In this document: positions 47,844-57,798 of the stretch, piece after piece
Layout of the letters: each line of letters starts with the position of its first letter
Position numbering within the stretch: the first letter of the stretch is position 1
DNA from: Polynucleobacter sp. MG-27-Goln-C1
GTDB lineage: Bacteria; Pseudomonadota; Gammaproteobacteria; Burkholderiales; Burkholderiaceae
Length of the DNA: 64,000 bases
NCBI RefSeq assembly: GCF_018881905.1
Contig: NZ_JACVPM010000002.1
Coordinates: 124,001 to 188,000 of the forward strand
Direction of reading: 5' to 3'
Position numbers and translations under genes: made by a program
The notes under the pieces: model-generated
The model's database searches: none
Seen by the model: the letters and a program-made list of their open reading frames with translations, nothing else
Told to the model about the DNA's origin: nothing

Positions 47844-49240
47844 TTACCAAATTTATTAAACGTATTTTGCGTCGCGACCCAATGGTCCGACATACTGCAG
47901 CCCATACCTCAGGCGCACCGAAACGAATCCCCAAAAAATCTCACCGCATTGACCCACATTTGCTATCCAAAAATGCGGTGAAGGTGACCCAAACATTGCA
48001 GCAAGCTGGCTATGATGCTTTTATTGTCGGCGGCGCAGTACGAGATTTAGCTTTAGGTATTGGCCCCAAGGATTTCGATGTGGCAACCAATGCCACGCCC
48101 GAGCAAGTACAAAGGTTGTTCCGTAAAGCACGCCTGATTGGTCGTCGCTTTCAGATTGTGCACGTGACTTTCTTTGGCAAAGGACAACCTGAAATCATTG
48201 AGGTCTCGACCTTCAGAGCCTTACTGGAAAACGCTGGCGAACACGTAGCCGAAAATGGCCGCATCCTGCGCGATAACGTCTGGGGCAGCCAACATGAAGA
48301 CGCTGCCCGCAGGGATTTCAGCATTAATGCGATGTACTACGATCCAGCTACAGAGACCGTGCTTGACTATCACGGCGGCATGGCCGACATGCAGAAGAAG
48401 ACCCTGCGCATGATTGGTGATCCAGCTAAGCGCTATCGTGAAGATCCAATTCGTATGTTGCGAGCTGTTCGTTTTGCCGCAAAGACCGGCTTTACTTTAG
48501 ATGCAGCAACGCGCGCACCCATCGCTAAATTAGGTAAGTTGATTCATGATGTGCCATCCGCTCGCCTCTTTGATGAAATCCTCAAGCTACTCATGTCGGG
48601 TTACTCATGGGCTGCGATTCAAGGCTTGAAGGATGCAGGACTGCATCACGGTCTACTGCCCTTGCTTGATCACATCTTAGATAAAAGCGCAGATTCAAAA
48701 GAAGCAAATGATTTTGTTCGTATTGCTCTCGCGAATACCGACCAACGTATTCAATCTGGCAAAAGTGTTTCTGCAGGATTTTTGTTTGCCACTTTACTGT
48801 GGCCAGACCTGCTGAGTAACTGGAAAAAGAATATTGCCAAAGGGGTTTCCAATATTCCCGCGCTGCATGATGCGATGGATGAAACCATTGCAAGCCAAAG
48901 TAGTGGCATGGTGATTCAACGTCGTTTCGAAAGCGACATGCGAGAAATCTGGTCTATGCAGCCCCGCTTTGAAAAGCGTGTTGGACGCTACCCTTATCGC
49001 CTGATTGAATCCCCGCGCTTTAGAGCAGGCTACGACTTTATGTTGTTGCGCTGCGCCACCGGCGAGAAAAGCCCATCCCTAGGTCAATGGTGGACTGACT
49101 TCATCGCTACTGATCCAGCAGGCCAGGAAGCCTTGATGGCTAGCGTCAAAAATGAGGCCGGCAATACTGCCTCACCCACAAAACGACGTCGTCGTAGAAA
49201 AGCCAAAGTAGCCACGCCCACTGAAGGTGCAGCAGACTAA
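47840..49240 (+). CDS. pcnB: poly(A) polymerase I
   Basis: Adds poly(A) tails to RNA 3' ends, marking them for decay. 466 residues. Nucleotidyltransferase core: FIVGGAVRDLALGIGPKDFDVATNA, with the catalytic GG and DxD, then RRFQIVHVTF, RRDFSINAMYYDP and RYREDPIRMLRAVRFAAKTG. PcnB rather than the CCA-adding enzyme is indicated by the basic N-terminus, length, and Arg/Lys-rich tail (PTKRRRRRKAK). Start overlaps the HAD gene stop (ATGA). Confidence 0.93.
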   Translation: MITKFIKRILRRDPMVRHTAAHTSGAPKRIPKKSHRIDPHLLSKNAVKVTQTLQQAGYDAFIVGGAVRDLALGIGPKDFDVATNATPEQVQRLFRKARLIGRRFQIVHVTFFGKGQPEIIEVSTFRALLENAGEHVAENGRILRDNVWGSQHEDAARRDFSINAMYYDPATETVLDYHGGMADMQKKTLRMIGDPAKRYREDPIRMLRAVRFAAKTGFTLDAATRAPIAKLGKLIHDVPSARLFDEILKLLMSGYSWAAIQGLKDAGLHHGLLPLLDHILDKSADSKEANDFVRIALANTDQRIQSGKSVSAGFLFATLLWPDLLSNWKKNIAKGVSNIPALHDAMDETIASQSSGMVIQRRFESDMREIWSMQPRFEKRVGRYPYRLIESPRFRAGYDFMLLRCATGEKSPSLGQWWTDFIATDPAGQEALMASVKNEAGNTASPTKRRRRRKAKVATPTEGAAD

Positions 49241-49304
49241 GCAGACTTGAGAAAAATTCAGTAAAGTAGATTCGGTAGTTTCGTGTGGTTTTCTCTCGTT
49301 TGGA

Positions 49305-49838
49305 ATGAGTATGGCTCGAGCTTTTATTGGATTTGGTGGAAATATCGGTGACACGCGTCAGCTCATTACTGACGCGATTGTGTGCCTTGCGCAGCGCTGT
49401 GAACTCCAAATCCTGGCCAAAAGCTGTTTCTATCAAAGTGCGCCTTTCCAAGCTACTGGTGGCGACTACATCAATGCAGTCATTGAAATTGAAACGCAAT
49501 TAAGCCCTTATGGCTTATTACACGTTTGCCAAGCAGTTGAACAAGAATTTGGTCGTGAGCGCCCTTACGCCAATGCACCCCGCACGATTGATCTGGATAT
49601 TCTGGCATTTGAGGGTGTATCGCAAACAGATACCGAACTCACCATTCCTCACCCCAGAATCATTGAGCGCTCTTTTGTCCTCCTACCCTTACTGGAAATT
49701 GCCCCGGATTTCTTTTTACCCAACTGGGGCGAACTTAAGACTTATTTACCCAATGTAGCGGATCAGCGCATAGAAAAACTGCCTTGCCGCAACTGTAATT
49801 GCGGTGAAAAAGACGTTTATAGCCAATCAGCACATTAA
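49305..49838 (+). CDS. folK: HPPK, 6-hydroxymethyl-dihydropterin pyrophosphokinase
   Basis: Transfers pyrophosphate from ATP to hydroxymethyl-dihydropterin in folate synthesis. 177 residues, or 175 from the ATG at 49311. Signatures: FIGFGGNIGDTRQLI, FQATGGDYINAVIEIET, RPYANAPRTIDLDILAF (metal-binding DLD) and TIPHPRIIERSFVLLPL. The last 20 residues form an unusual tail with a Cys cluster (CRNCNCGEKD) beyond the HPPK core. Between pcnB and panB, the standard order. Confidence 0.93.
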   Translation: MSMARAFIGFGGNIGDTRQLITDAIVCLAQRCELQILAKSCFYQSAPFQATGGDYINAVIEIETQLSPYGLLHVCQAVEQEFGRERPYANAPRTIDLDILAFEGVSQTDTELTIPHPRIIERSFVLLPLLEIAPDFFLPNWGELKTYLPNVADQRIEKLPCRNCNCGEKDVYSQSAH

Positions 49839-49855
49839 TTCATTAAACTCACGCC

Positions 49856-50671
49856 ATGGGTTACTTACAGGGCGAAAAGCCAATTACGATTTCTAAAATC
49901 CTCACCATGTGTGCTGAGGGTGAAAAAATTGCCATGTTGACGGCATATGATTCAACAATGTCAGCCTTATTAAATCGCTGCGGAGTGGAAACCATTCTAA
50001 TTGGGGACTCCCTGGGTAATGTGATCCAAGGCCACTCCAGCACAACACCCGTAACCGTTGAGCAAGTGGCGTATCACACCGAATGTGTGGCCCGCGCCAA
50101 CTCTCACGCCTTTATCATTGCCGACCTTCCTTTTGCTAGCTACGGCGATCCTGTTCAAGCGCTAGATTCAGCAGCAGAACTCATGCGTGCTGGTGCCGAT
50201 ATGGTCAAGCTTGAGGGTGGTGATTGGCAAATCGACATCATTCAGTATTTAGTAGAACGTAGCGTTCCTGTTTGTGCGCACTTGGGTTTATTGCCGCAGT
50301 CCGTTCACATTCTGGGTGGCTATAAGGTTCAAGGTAAATCTAAAGATGCAGCAAGCTTGATGCTCGAACAAGCGATTGCTTGCGAGCAAGCTGGTGCGCA
50401 AATGATTGTGCTCGAAGCAATTCCATCTTCATTGGGCAAGCTGATTACCGAGTCGCTTTCCATTCCCACAATTGGAATTGGCGCAGGGGGAGATTGCTCC
50501 GGTCAAGTATTGGTTCTGCAAGATATGCTGGGCATCAGCCCTGGAAAGCCACCAAAGTTTGTTAAAAACTTTTTAGATGGTCATGCCTCTATTGAGGCAG
50601 CAGTCAAAGCCTATATTCGAGAAGTGAAATCCGGAAAATTTCCCGGGCCCGAACACGGCTTTGCTGGATAA
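49856..50671 (+). CDS. panB: 3-methyl-2-oxobutanoate hydroxymethyltransferase
   Basis: First step of pantothenate synthesis, using methylene-THF. 271 residues of a TIM-barrel enzyme. Signatures: [33 protein letters not shown] (metal Asp), [38 protein letters not shown] and [27 protein letters not shown] ends exactly 6 bases before the ATG, with no Shine-Dalgarno, so it may have its own leaderless transcript. Product flows to coaBC. Confidence 0.95.
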   Translation: MGYLQGEKPITISKILTMCAEGEKIAMLTAYDSTMSALLNRCGVETILIGDSLGNVIQGHSSTTPVTVEQVAYHTECVARANSHAFIIADLPFASYGDPVQALDSAAELMRAGADMVKLEGGDWQIDIIQYLVERSVPVCAHLGLLPQSVHILGGYKVQGKSKDAASLMLEQAIACEQAGAQMIVLEAIPSSLGKLITESLSIPTIGIGAGGDCSGQVLVLQDMLGISPGKPPKFVKNFLDGHASIEAAVKAYIREVKSGKFPGPEHGFAG

Positions 50672-50685
50672 GCTTTAGCTTCTAG

Positions 50686-51816
50686 TTAACTAAAGAAACT
50701 CTTCACACCATCAAACCAACCCTTTTGATGTGGGTTGTGTTTGTCACCACCAGACTTCAAGCTGTCATCAAACTTTTGCAGTAATTTTTTCTGCTCATCA
50801 GTTAGCTTTACTGGAGTCTCAACGGCAATATGTACAAAGAGATCGCCGACCATTGTGGATCGCAAACCTTTGATGCCCTTGTTACGCAAACGGAATGTTT
50901 TGCCAGTCTGCGTTCCCTCAGGAATCGGAAACTCGACGCGCCCTGAAAGCGTTGGCACCTCAATGTCGCCACCAATCGTCGCGGTTGCAAAAGAGATCGG
51001 CATTTGTACATGCAGGTCACTGCCATCGCGCTCAAATACTTTATGGGGCTTAACTCTGACTTCTACGTAAAGATCGCCAGATGGTCCGCCATTCAAACCT
51101 GGCTCGCCGTTACCAACGGATCGCACTCGCATGCCATCATCAATACCCGCAGGAATTTTGATTTCGAGTGTTTTTTGTTCTTTATGTTTACCGCTACCAT
51201 GGCAAGTTTTGCATGGCTTAGGAATGTACTCACCAGTACCGCGGCACTTGGGGCAAGTTTGTTGCATTGAGAAGAAGCCCTGCTGGACACGAACTTGGCC
51301 ATGACCATCGCAAGTAGTACATCTTTCAGCTTTGCTACCAGGCTCTGCGCCAGTACCGTGACATGGCTTGCAGTCACTCCAGCTTGGCACCCGAATTTGA
51401 GTGGTGTAACCCTCGGCAGCTTGCTCAAGAGTGATTTCCATGTTGTAACGTAAATCGGCGCCTTTATAAACCTGTGGTCCTGACTGACGTCCACCACCTT
51501 GGCCGAAGATATCACCGAAGATATCGCCGAAGGCATCTGCAAAGCCACCGCCACCAAATCCACCGCCGCCGAAGCCGCTGGATTGGTCCACGCCTGCATG
51601 ACCATACTGATCATAAGCAGCGCGCTTGTTTGGATCAGTGAGGGTTTCGTAAGCTTCTTTAACTTCTTTAAATTGCGCTTCCGCTGTTTTGCTATCGGGA
51701 TTGCGATCGGGGTGATGCTTCATCGCCATTTTCCGATAAGCCTTTTTTAGCTCCTCATCGCTGGCACCTTTCGCAACACCAAGCACTTCGTAATAATCGC
51801 GTTTACTTTTAGGCAC
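50686..51816 (-). CDS. dnaJ: chaperone protein DnaJ
   Basis: Hsp40 co-chaperone of DnaK. 376 residues from a GTG start at 51816, supported by GAGAGGA upstream; the ORF itself runs to 51855. J domain with HPD at 35-37, a Gly/Phe-rich linker, four CxxCxGxG zinc repeats ([32 protein letters not shown]), then the substrate-binding C-terminal domain. It lies 99 bases downstream of dnaK with a long hairpin between. Confidence 0.96.
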   Translation of the reverse strand: MPKSKRDYYEVLGVAKGASDEELKKAYRKMAMKHHPDRNPDSKTAEAQFKEVKEAYETLTDPNKRAAYDQYGHAGVDQSSGFGGGGFGGGGFADAFGDIFGDIFGQGGGRQSGPQVYKGADLRYNMEITLEQAAEGYTTQIRVPSWSDCKPCHGTGAEPGSKAERCTTCDGHGQVRVQQGFFSMQQTCPKCRGTGEYIPKPCKTCHGSGKHKEQKTLEIKIPAGIDDGMRVRSVGNGEPGLNGGPSGDLYVEVRVKPHKVFERDGSDLHVQMPISFATATIGGDIEVPTLSGRVEFPIPEGTQTGKTFRLRNKGIKGLRSTMVGDLFVHIAVETPVKLTDEQKKLLQKFDDSLKSGGDKHNPHQKGWFDGVKSFFS

Positions 51817-51843
51817 AAAATTCCTCTCAACAACCTGAATGAC

Positions 51844-51868
51844 ACAAGTCGGCACGAGGCCGACTTGT
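51844..51868 (-). other. hairpin between dnaK and dnaJ
   Basis: ACAAGTCGGC (51844-51853) pairs perfectly with GCCGACTTGT (51859-51868) over a 5-base loop. No T-run follows, so it is more likely a processing or mRNA-stability element, or an attenuator, than a full terminator. Confidence 0.55.
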
Positions 51869-51915
51869 TATTTAAGTACTTCTAAACTACGTTACATGGC
51901 TTTCAATATAGAGGA

Positions 51916-53850
51916 TTACTTCTTGTCATCCACTTCTTTGAAATCCGCATCCACTACGTCAGCATCCGGAGCAGCAGCTTGCGCGCCACCAGGAGCTGCG
52001 CCAGGAGCGGCACCACCAGCTTTAGCTTGTTCAGCAGCCATGGCTTTTTCGCCTAACTTCTGACTAGCTTTACCCAAAGCCTCAGTCTTAGCTTCAATAG
52101 CAGCTTTATCACTACCCTTGATTGCCTCATCCAATTCTTTCAAGGCAGCTTCGATCGCTTCTTTCTCAGAAGCTTCTAAAGCGGAGCCATGCTCTTCCAA
52201 GGCTTTCTTGGTTGAGTGAGCTAATGCATCAGCAGTATTACGCGCTGTTACTAGCTCCAATGCTTTCTTATCTTCATCGGCATTCGCTTCAGCATCTTTC
52301 ACCATGCGCAAAATTTCTTCTTCAGTCAAACCAGAGTTAGCCTTAATGGTGATCTTGTTCTCTTTGCCCGTTGTTTTGTCTTTTGCAGTTACGTGCAAAA
52401 TACCGTTGGCATCAATATCAAAGGTCACTTCAATTTGTGGCATACCGCGTTGTGCTGGAGCAATGCCTTCCAAATTAAACTCACCGAGTAATTTGTTGGC
52501 AGCAGCCATCTCACGCTCACCCTGGAAACACTTAATCGTTACAGCAGGCTGGTTGTCTTCCGCTGTGGAGTACACCTGTGAATGCTTGGTAGGGATAGTC
52601 GTGTTCTTCGGAATCATCTTGGTCATTACACCGCCCAAGGTTTCGATACCCAATGACAATGGGGTTACGTCCAAGAGCAACACGTCTTTACGATCACCAG
52701 ACAATACGGAGCCCTGAATCGCGGCACCAACAGCAACTGCTTCGTCAGGGTTCACGTCTTTGCGTGGCTCTTTGCCGAAAATCTCTTTTACCTTGTCCTG
52801 AACTGCGGGCATACGAGTTTGACCGCCAACCAAAATCACGTCATCGATGTCAGCCGCATTTACGCCAGCGTCTTTAATTGCAGTTAAGCAAGGGCCAGCT
52901 GTTCGGCTGATCAACTCTTCTACTAAAGACTCCAACTTAGCGCGAGTTAACTTCAAATTCAAATGCTTAGGACCGCCTGCATCAGCAGTCACGTATGGCA
53001 AATTGATTTCAGTTTGTTGTGCAGATGACAGCTCGATCTTGGCTTTTTCAGCAGCGTCTTTTAAACGTTGCAATGCCAATACGTCTTTGCTCAAATCTAC
53101 GCCTTGTTCTTTCTTGAACTCAGCAATGATCCAATCAATGATACGTTGGTCAAAGTCCTCACCACCCAAGAAGGTGTCGCCGTTAGTGGAGAGCACTTCG
53201 AACTGCTTCTCACCATCTACGTTAGCAATTTCAATGATGGACACGTCGAATGTACCGCCACCCAAGTCATACACGGCGATCTTACGATCCACTTTGTCTT
53301 GCTTGTCCAAACCGAATGCCAATGCAGCGGCAGTTGGCTCGTTAATGATGCGCTTCACATCTAAACCAGCAATACGGCCAGCATCTTTAGTTGCTTGACG
53401 TTGGCTGTCGTTGAAGTAAGCGGGAACAGTAATCACTGCCTCAGTTACTTCTTCGCCGAGATAGTCTTCGGCTGTCTTTTTCATTTTGCGCAGAATTTCT
53501 GCTGACACTTGTTGTGGCGCCATTTTTTTGTCACGCGCTTCAACCCAAGCATCACCGTTGTCCGCTTGAACAATCTTGTAAGGCATCAAGCCGATATCTT
53601 TTTGCACTTCAGCATCAGTAAATTTGCGACCCATCAAACGCTTCACTGCGTAGATGGTGTTTTTAGGGTTAGTAACTGATTGGCGTTTTGCAGGCGCGCC
53701 AACCAAGACTTCGCCGTCTTCAACGTAAGCAATGATGGATGGAGTTGTGCGGCCGCCTTCTGCGTTCTCGACAACTTTAGGTGCATTGTTTTCAACAACG
53801 GAAACGCACGAGTTTGTGGTTCCTAAGTCAATTCCGATAATCTTTCCCAT
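51916..53850 (-). CDS. dnaK: chaperone protein DnaK (Hsp70)
   Basis: ATP-dependent chaperone of 644 residues. ATPase domain signatures [32 protein letters not shown] and [14 protein letters not shown]; substrate domain with [17 protein letters not shown]; helical lid; Gly/Ala-rich tail ending [22 protein letters not shown] is the Shine-Dalgarno. It has its own sigma-32 promoter (53914-53941), separated from grpE by a terminator. Confidence 0.98.
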   Translation of the reverse strand: MGKIIGIDLGTTNSCVSVVENNAPKVVENAEGGRTTPSIIAYVEDGEVLVGAPAKRQSVTNPKNTIYAVKRLMGRKFTDAEVQKDIGLMPYKIVQADNGDAWVEARDKKMAPQQVSAEILRKMKKTAEDYLGEEVTEAVITVPAYFNDSQRQATKDAGRIAGLDVKRIINEPTAAALAFGLDKQDKVDRKIAVYDLGGGTFDVSIIEIANVDGEKQFEVLSTNGDTFLGGEDFDQRIIDWIIAEFKKEQGVDLSKDVLALQRLKDAAEKAKIELSSAQQTEINLPYVTADAGGPKHLNLKLTRAKLESLVEELISRTAGPCLTAIKDAGVNAADIDDVILVGGQTRMPAVQDKVKEIFGKEPRKDVNPDEAVAVGAAIQGSVLSGDRKDVLLLDVTPLSLGIETLGGVMTKMIPKNTTIPTKHSQVYSTAEDNQPAVTIKCFQGEREMAAANKLLGEFNLEGIAPAQRGMPQIEVTFDIDANGILHVTAKDKTTGKENKITIKANSGLTEEEILRMVKDAEANADEDKKALELVTARNTADALAHSTKKALEEHGSALEASEKEAIEAALKELDEAIKGSDKAAIEAKTEALGKASQKLGEKAMAAEQAKAGGAAPGAAPGGAQAAAPDADVVDADFKEVDDKK

Positions 53851-53913
53851 AATGGCTCCAAAAAATTAAGTTATGTGTAATTTCGTAAAACTGCGAATAA
53901 ATCGATATTCAAT

Positions 53914-53941
53914 AAATGGGGTCAAAAAGAGAGAATTCAAG
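53914..53941 (-). promoter_or_regulatory. sigma-32 heat-shock promoter of dnaK
   Basis: On the minus strand, CTTGAAT (53941-53935), 13-base spacer, CCCCATTT (53921-53914), an almost exact match to the CTTGAAA / CCCCATnT consensus. The predicted start lies about 55-60 bases before the dnaK ATG. Confidence 0.9.
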
Positions 53942-53953
53942 GGCTAAAAATGC

Positions 53954-53978
53954 AAAAAAGGCAGATTTCTGCCTTTTT
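53954..53978 (-). terminator. terminator between grpE and dnaK
   Basis: AAAAAGGCAG (53955-53964) pairs with CTGCCTTTTT (53969-53978) around an ATTT loop; on the minus strand a T-run follows. It should end grpE transcripts just before the dnaK promoter. The arm sequence is shared with the galU/tusA terminator. Confidence 0.85.
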
Positions 53979-54024
53979 ATCCCGCTTTTTGATGAAAAAC
54001 CCCTAATTTAGGGATTTAAATGGC

Positions 54025-54585
54025 TTATTTGGGTGCGCTCACGGTTACCAAAGCTGGGCGCAAAATGCGATCGGCGATGGAATAACCCCTCTGAAGCACT
54101 GAAACCACGGTATTAGCCTCCTGGTCCGAGGGCACTGAAGCGATAGCTTGGTGGTGGTGGGGGTCAAACTTGTCACCCACAGCAGGGTTAATCTCCGTCA
54201 TGCGACCTTTTTCAAAGGCGGAGAGCAACTGCTTTAGGGTGATCTCCAAACCTTCTTTAAAGGCTTTAGCATCCACCGCCTCTGCGTTCAAGGCTGCGTA
54301 CAAGCTATCTGTTACTGGCACGAGATGCTCGGCAAAACTCTCAATCGCAAACTTATGCGCCTTAGAAACATCCTCGGCAGCACGGCGACGAATATTTTCA
54401 CCTTCGGCTTTTGCGCGAAGATAGTTATCTTGCATCTCTGTTAGTTTTTGATTCAACTCAGCAATCTCTTGCTCAGGCGTCTTTGCTTCAGCCTCTATAG
54501 GAGCTGTATCGGCACTCCCATCAGCCTGAGGATCGACGGCAATATTTTCCTGCTCAGGAGATGGATTTTGGTTTTCTTGGGTCAT
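54025..54585 (-). CDS. grpE: nucleotide exchange factor GrpE
   Basis: Promotes ADP release from DnaK. 186 residues: an acidic, disordered N-terminus (1-40), a long coiled coil ([24 protein letters not shown] in parts), and the beta domain with [16 protein letters not shown] and [19 protein letters not shown]. It is transcribed from its own sigma-32 promoter (54629-54656). No strong Shine-Dalgarno is visible before the ATG. Confidence 0.96.
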   Translation of the reverse strand: MTQENQNPSPEQENIAVDPQADGSADTAPIEAEAKTPEQEIAELNQKLTEMQDNYLRAKAEGENIRRRAAEDVSKAHKFAIESFAEHLVPVTDSLYAALNAEAVDAKAFKEGLEITLKQLLSAFEKGRMTEINPAVGDKFDPHHHQAIASVPSDQEANTVVSVLQRGYSIADRILRPALVTVSAPK

Positions 54586-54628
54586 AGGTGCAAATTCACT
54601 TTTCTATCAGAATGGCTACTTCTCAACA

Positions 54629-54656
54629 ATATGGGGCCGATTAATGCAATTTCAAG
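54629..54656 (-). promoter_or_regulatory. sigma-32 heat-shock promoter of grpE
   Basis: On the minus strand, CTTGAAA (54656-54650), 13-base spacer, CCCCATAT (54636-54629): a perfect consensus match in the gap between hemH and grpE. Predicted leader of about 35 bases. Confidence 0.92.
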
Positions 54657-54667
54657 TGCGACTGAGT

Positions 54668-55762
54668 TTAAGCAATCTTGGCTTTAGCCAGCTCTGCGAG
54701 GCGATCACGTTCCCGCAGTACCGCATCGGACTCCACACCCAAGCTCCAGCCCGATAAATGCTGCTGGGCAATTTCGTACATCGCATCGATCCATTTTGGA
54801 TTGCTATTGAGGCAAGGAATATAACGGTAATCTTTACCGCCATGCTCCAAGAAGATCTCGCGTGCTTCCATGGCAATTTCTTCTAGAGTCTCCAAGCAAT
54901 CCGCTGGAAAGCCTGGGCAAAAAATATCTACTCGCTTGCAACCCTCTTTTCCCAACTTTTCAATTGTTGGGGCTGTATAGGGCTTGAGCCACTCGGCTTT
55001 ACCAAAGCGAGATTGGAAGGTAACTAAATATTGTCCAGGTTCTAGACCCAAAGATTCACCAAGTAGGCGACCGGTTTTTAAGCACTCACAATGATAGGGG
55101 TCACCCTTCATTAAATTGCGCCTAGGCAAACCATGGAAAGACATGACAAGACGGTGACCAGCAGTGAAATCTGGGCGGCCATCCTTATCCCATGCAGTTA
55201 ATACCTGGTCACGCAGCGCGGTAATGTAAGCAGGGCTATCGTGATAGTGCTTTACCAGACGTAGCTCAGGTTGATTGCGCCAAGTTCCAAGAACACGAAA
55301 TACTTCATCAAAGCTGGAAGCAGTCGTTGTCGCTGAATACTGTGGATATAGAGGCAATAACAAAAGACGCTCCATACCCTGAGCCTGCAAGGCTTCCAGG
55401 GCTTGCTGCGTTGAGGGTTCACCATAACGCATAGCTAAATCTACCAGCACTACTTCACCATGATTAGCGAATTTCTCACCCAACTCTTTTGCTTGCAGGC
55501 GTGAGTAATGCATTAATGGCGAACCTAGTTTTGGCAACCAAATAGAAGCGTATTTCTTTGCAGAAGCACCACTACGAATCGGCAAAATAATGCCGTTCAA
55601 AATACACCACCAAATAATGCGAGGGATTTCTACAACGCGTGGATCGGATAAAAATTCCTTGAGATAAGCCCTGACTGCTTTAGCAGTTGGTGCGGAAGGA
55701 GTACCTAAGTTCAGTAATAGCACTGCTGTCTTAGAGGGGCGTAGGTGAGGATTTTGATTCAA
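54668..55762 (-). CDS. hemH: ferrochelatase
   Basis: Inserts iron into protoporphyrin IX, the last step of heme synthesis. 364 residues. Signatures: VLLLNLGTPSAPT, YLKEFLSDPRVVEIPR, LLPLYPQYSATTTASSFD, MSFHGLPRRNLMKGDPY (active-site His) and FCPGFPADCLETLEEIA. The start is TTG (55762); no ATG lies nearby in frame at the right place. It sits between hrcA and grpE on the same strand. Confidence 0.94.
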   Translation of the reverse strand: MNQNPHLRPSKTAVLLLNLGTPSAPTAKAVRAYLKEFLSDPRVVEIPRIIWWCILNGIILPIRSGASAKKYASIWLPKLGSPLMHYSRLQAKELGEKFANHGEVVLVDLAMRYGEPSTQQALEALQAQGMERLLLLPLYPQYSATTTASSFDEVFRVLGTWRNQPELRLVKHYHDSPAYITALRDQVLTAWDKDGRPDFTAGHRLVMSFHGLPRRNLMKGDPYHCECLKTGRLLGESLGLEPGQYLVTFQSRFGKAEWLKPYTAPTIEKLGKEGCKRVDIFCPGFPADCLETLEEIAMEAREIFLEHGGKDYRYIPCLNSNPKWIDAMYEIAQQHLSGWSLGVESDAVLRERDRLAELAKAKIA

Positions 55763-55806
55763 GGAAGATCCGTCTTAATTAAAGAGAATTAAAAATGAGA
55801 TTGCTA

Positions 55807-56829
55807 TCAAGATCCCACGGGGGAACTCAATGCGCCTGATAACAATTTAGAAGTAATGTCGACAATCGGAATTACCCGATCGTATGCCATACGAGTTGGG
55901 CCAATCACGCCGAGGGTTCCAACGATCTGACCATCCACACTATAGGGCGCACTGATGACTGCGAGATCTTCATAAGGTAGTAAATCACTTTCACCGCCAA
56001 TAAAGATCTGAATACCATCCGCATGACTAGATACATCTAACAACTGCATGAGTACCGACTTCTGCTCCAGCATGTCAAACATCTTGCGCAGCTTATCTAA
56101 ATTGGTACTGAGGTCGCCGACATTGAGCAAACGACGCTCGCCTGATAGCAGCATATCCCCTTGCCCCATGCCGTAATCGCTGACGCCACTGTGGAGTGCC
56201 AAGGCCATCAAGCCGGAAATATCACTGCGTAAGTTATCGAGATCAGAAGCTAGATGTGCCCGCACTTGGGCAAAGCTCTTACCCGCGAACTGCATATTGA
56301 TGTAATTGCCAGCCTCTACCAACTGGCTTGGCGTGTAGTCTTGTGTAGTGGGGAGGATGCGGTTTTGAACATCGCCCTCCGGAGTCACCATGATGAGCAG
56401 TATCTTGCCTTCGCCAAGCCGCAAGAACTCGATGTGCTTGAACACTTGCGCCCGCTTAGGTGTCATCACGACCCCAGCGAAATGGGTCAAATTGGACAAA
56501 ATTTGCGCAGCAGAGTTCATTACCCTTTGCGGGGAATCCGGCAAAAGGCCTTTTTCCATCTCACGGGTGGCAATTTCTTCTAAGGGGCGGACGGTCACCA
56601 TCGTATCTACAAAGAGGCGGTAGCCCCTTGGGGTTGGAATGCGACCGGCAGAAGTATGAGGACTAGTCACCAGGCCCATTTCCTCTAAATCCGCCATGAC
56701 ATTGCGAATCGTGGCCGCAGAAAGATCCAATCCCGAGAATCGAGATAGGGTGCGTGAGCCAATAGGCTGCCCCTCTTCGATATAGCGCTCGATGAGGGTT
56801 TTCAGTAAGGCGCGGGAACGATCATCCAT
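55807..56829 (-). CDS. hrcA: heat-inducible transcription repressor HrcA
   Basis: Repressor that binds CIRCE operators in front of heat-shock genes. 340 residues: N-terminal winged helix ([20 protein letters not shown] in parts, [16 protein letters not shown]), the dimerisation and GAF-like middle, and a C-terminal segment [21 protein letters not shown] typical of HrcA. TAAAAT (56845-56840) lies 10 bases before the ATG, giving a leader of only a few bases. No CIRCE is visible near it or near grpE and dnaK. Confidence 0.95.
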   Translation of the reverse strand: MDDRSRALLKTLIERYIEEGQPIGSRTLSRFSGLDLSAATIRNVMADLEEMGLVTSPHTSAGRIPTPRGYRLFVDTMVTVRPLEEIATREMEKGLLPDSPQRVMNSAAQILSNLTHFAGVVMTPKRAQVFKHIEFLRLGEGKILLIMVTPEGDVQNRILPTTQDYTPSQLVEAGNYINMQFAGKSFAQVRAHLASDLDNLRSDISGLMALALHSGVSDYGMGQGDMLLSGERRLLNVGDLSTNLDKLRKMFDMLEQKSVLMQLLDVSSHADGIQIFIGGESDLLPYEDLAVISAPYSVDGQIVGTLGVIGPTRMAYDRVIPIVDITSKLLSGALSSPVGS

Positions 56830-56866
56830 AGTGGAAGGGATTTTATGCGTATGGTTTAATCGTTAT

Positions 56867-57772
56867 ATGTTAAGCCCATCCCCAAATTCCAGCAAAAAGG
56901 CATTTAGCCGGGTTGCGCTCGTCGGCAAATATCAGGCTGACGGCATGCAAGAGCGTCTTAAGGACCTCGCCACCCTTCTGGCCGAGCAGGGCTGTGAGGT
57001 CTATGTCGAGAGCGCTACTGCAAGCCATTTGGGGCTGACCGCCTATCCAGTCAAAAAAGTCGAGGAGTTTTCGGGCGCCATCGATCTAGCAGTCGTTTTG
57101 GGAGGTGATGGCACGATGCTTGGCATTGGACGTCAATTAGCTGGTAGTAACGTACCCTTAGTTGGCATCAATATGGGTCGCTTGGGCTACATGACCGACA
57201 TCCCTATTCAAAACGTTCAAACCGTCTTGCCGCAAATTATTGCCGGTGAATACGAAGCTGACACTAGAACACTGCTTGATGCAGTTGTGATGCGCAATGG
57301 CAAAGAGATTAATCAAGCCCTCGCTCTCAACGATGTCGTAGTCAATCGCTCCGGAATTTCCGGAATGGTCGAGCTTGCAGTGCGCGTTAATGGCTCATTT
57401 ATGTATAACCAACGCTCCGATGGTTTGATTGTGTCGACCCCTACCGGCTCAACCGCTTACGCCCTGTCAGCCGGCGGCCCCATCCTGCATCCGCGGGTAG
57501 CAGGAATTCTGTTGGCACCGATTGCCCCACATTCTTTATCCAATCGCCCCATCGTATTGCCGCAAGATATTGTGGTGAGCATCGAGGTGGTGGATGGCAG
57601 AGAAGTGATTGTGAACTTTGATATGCAATCCCAAACCAACTTGCAATCGGGTGACACTATTGAAGTCAGTCAATCTAAAAAAACAATCACCCTACTTCAC
57701 CCTCGCAGCCATAGTGACTACAAAACCTTGCGAGAAAAGTTACACTGGAATGAGTATCCATCGACATTCTGA
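56867..57772 (+). CDS. nadK: NAD kinase
   Basis: Phosphorylates NAD to NADP. 301 residues from the ATG at 56867; the ORF from 56792 overlaps divergent hrcA and is rejected. Signatures: [15 protein letters not shown] (79-93), [21 protein letters not shown] (NE/D motif) and [22 protein letters not shown] lies exactly 6 bases before the ATG. recN follows 26 bases later, the widespread nadK-recN pairing. Confidence 0.95.
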   Translation: MLSPSPNSSKKAFSRVALVGKYQADGMQERLKDLATLLAEQGCEVYVESATASHLGLTAYPVKKVEEFSGAIDLAVVLGGDGTMLGIGRQLAGSNVPLVGINMGRLGYMTDIPIQNVQTVLPQIIAGEYEADTRTLLDAVVMRNGKEINQALALNDVVVNRSGISGMVELAVRVNGSFMYNQRSDGLIVSTPTGSTAYALSAGGPILHPRVAGILLAPIAPHSLSNRPIVLPQDIVVSIEVVDGREVIVNFDMQSQTNLQSGDTIEVSQSKKTITLLHPRSHSDYKTLREKLHWNEYPSTF

Positions 57773-57798
57773 TGTCGAATTTTTCGGTACGCTAAGGC

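Noticed and set aside
51093..51614. Open frame of 173 codons on the minus strand within dnaJ in another frame
   Set aside because: Out of frame with the clear DnaJ J domain and zinc repeats; no independent start signal.
55763..56900. Search for CIRCE operator or sigma-32 boxes in front of hrcA and hemH
   Set aside because: Only short A/T-rich matches found; no CTTGAAA with CCCCATnT at proper spacing and no TTAGCACTC inverted repeat.
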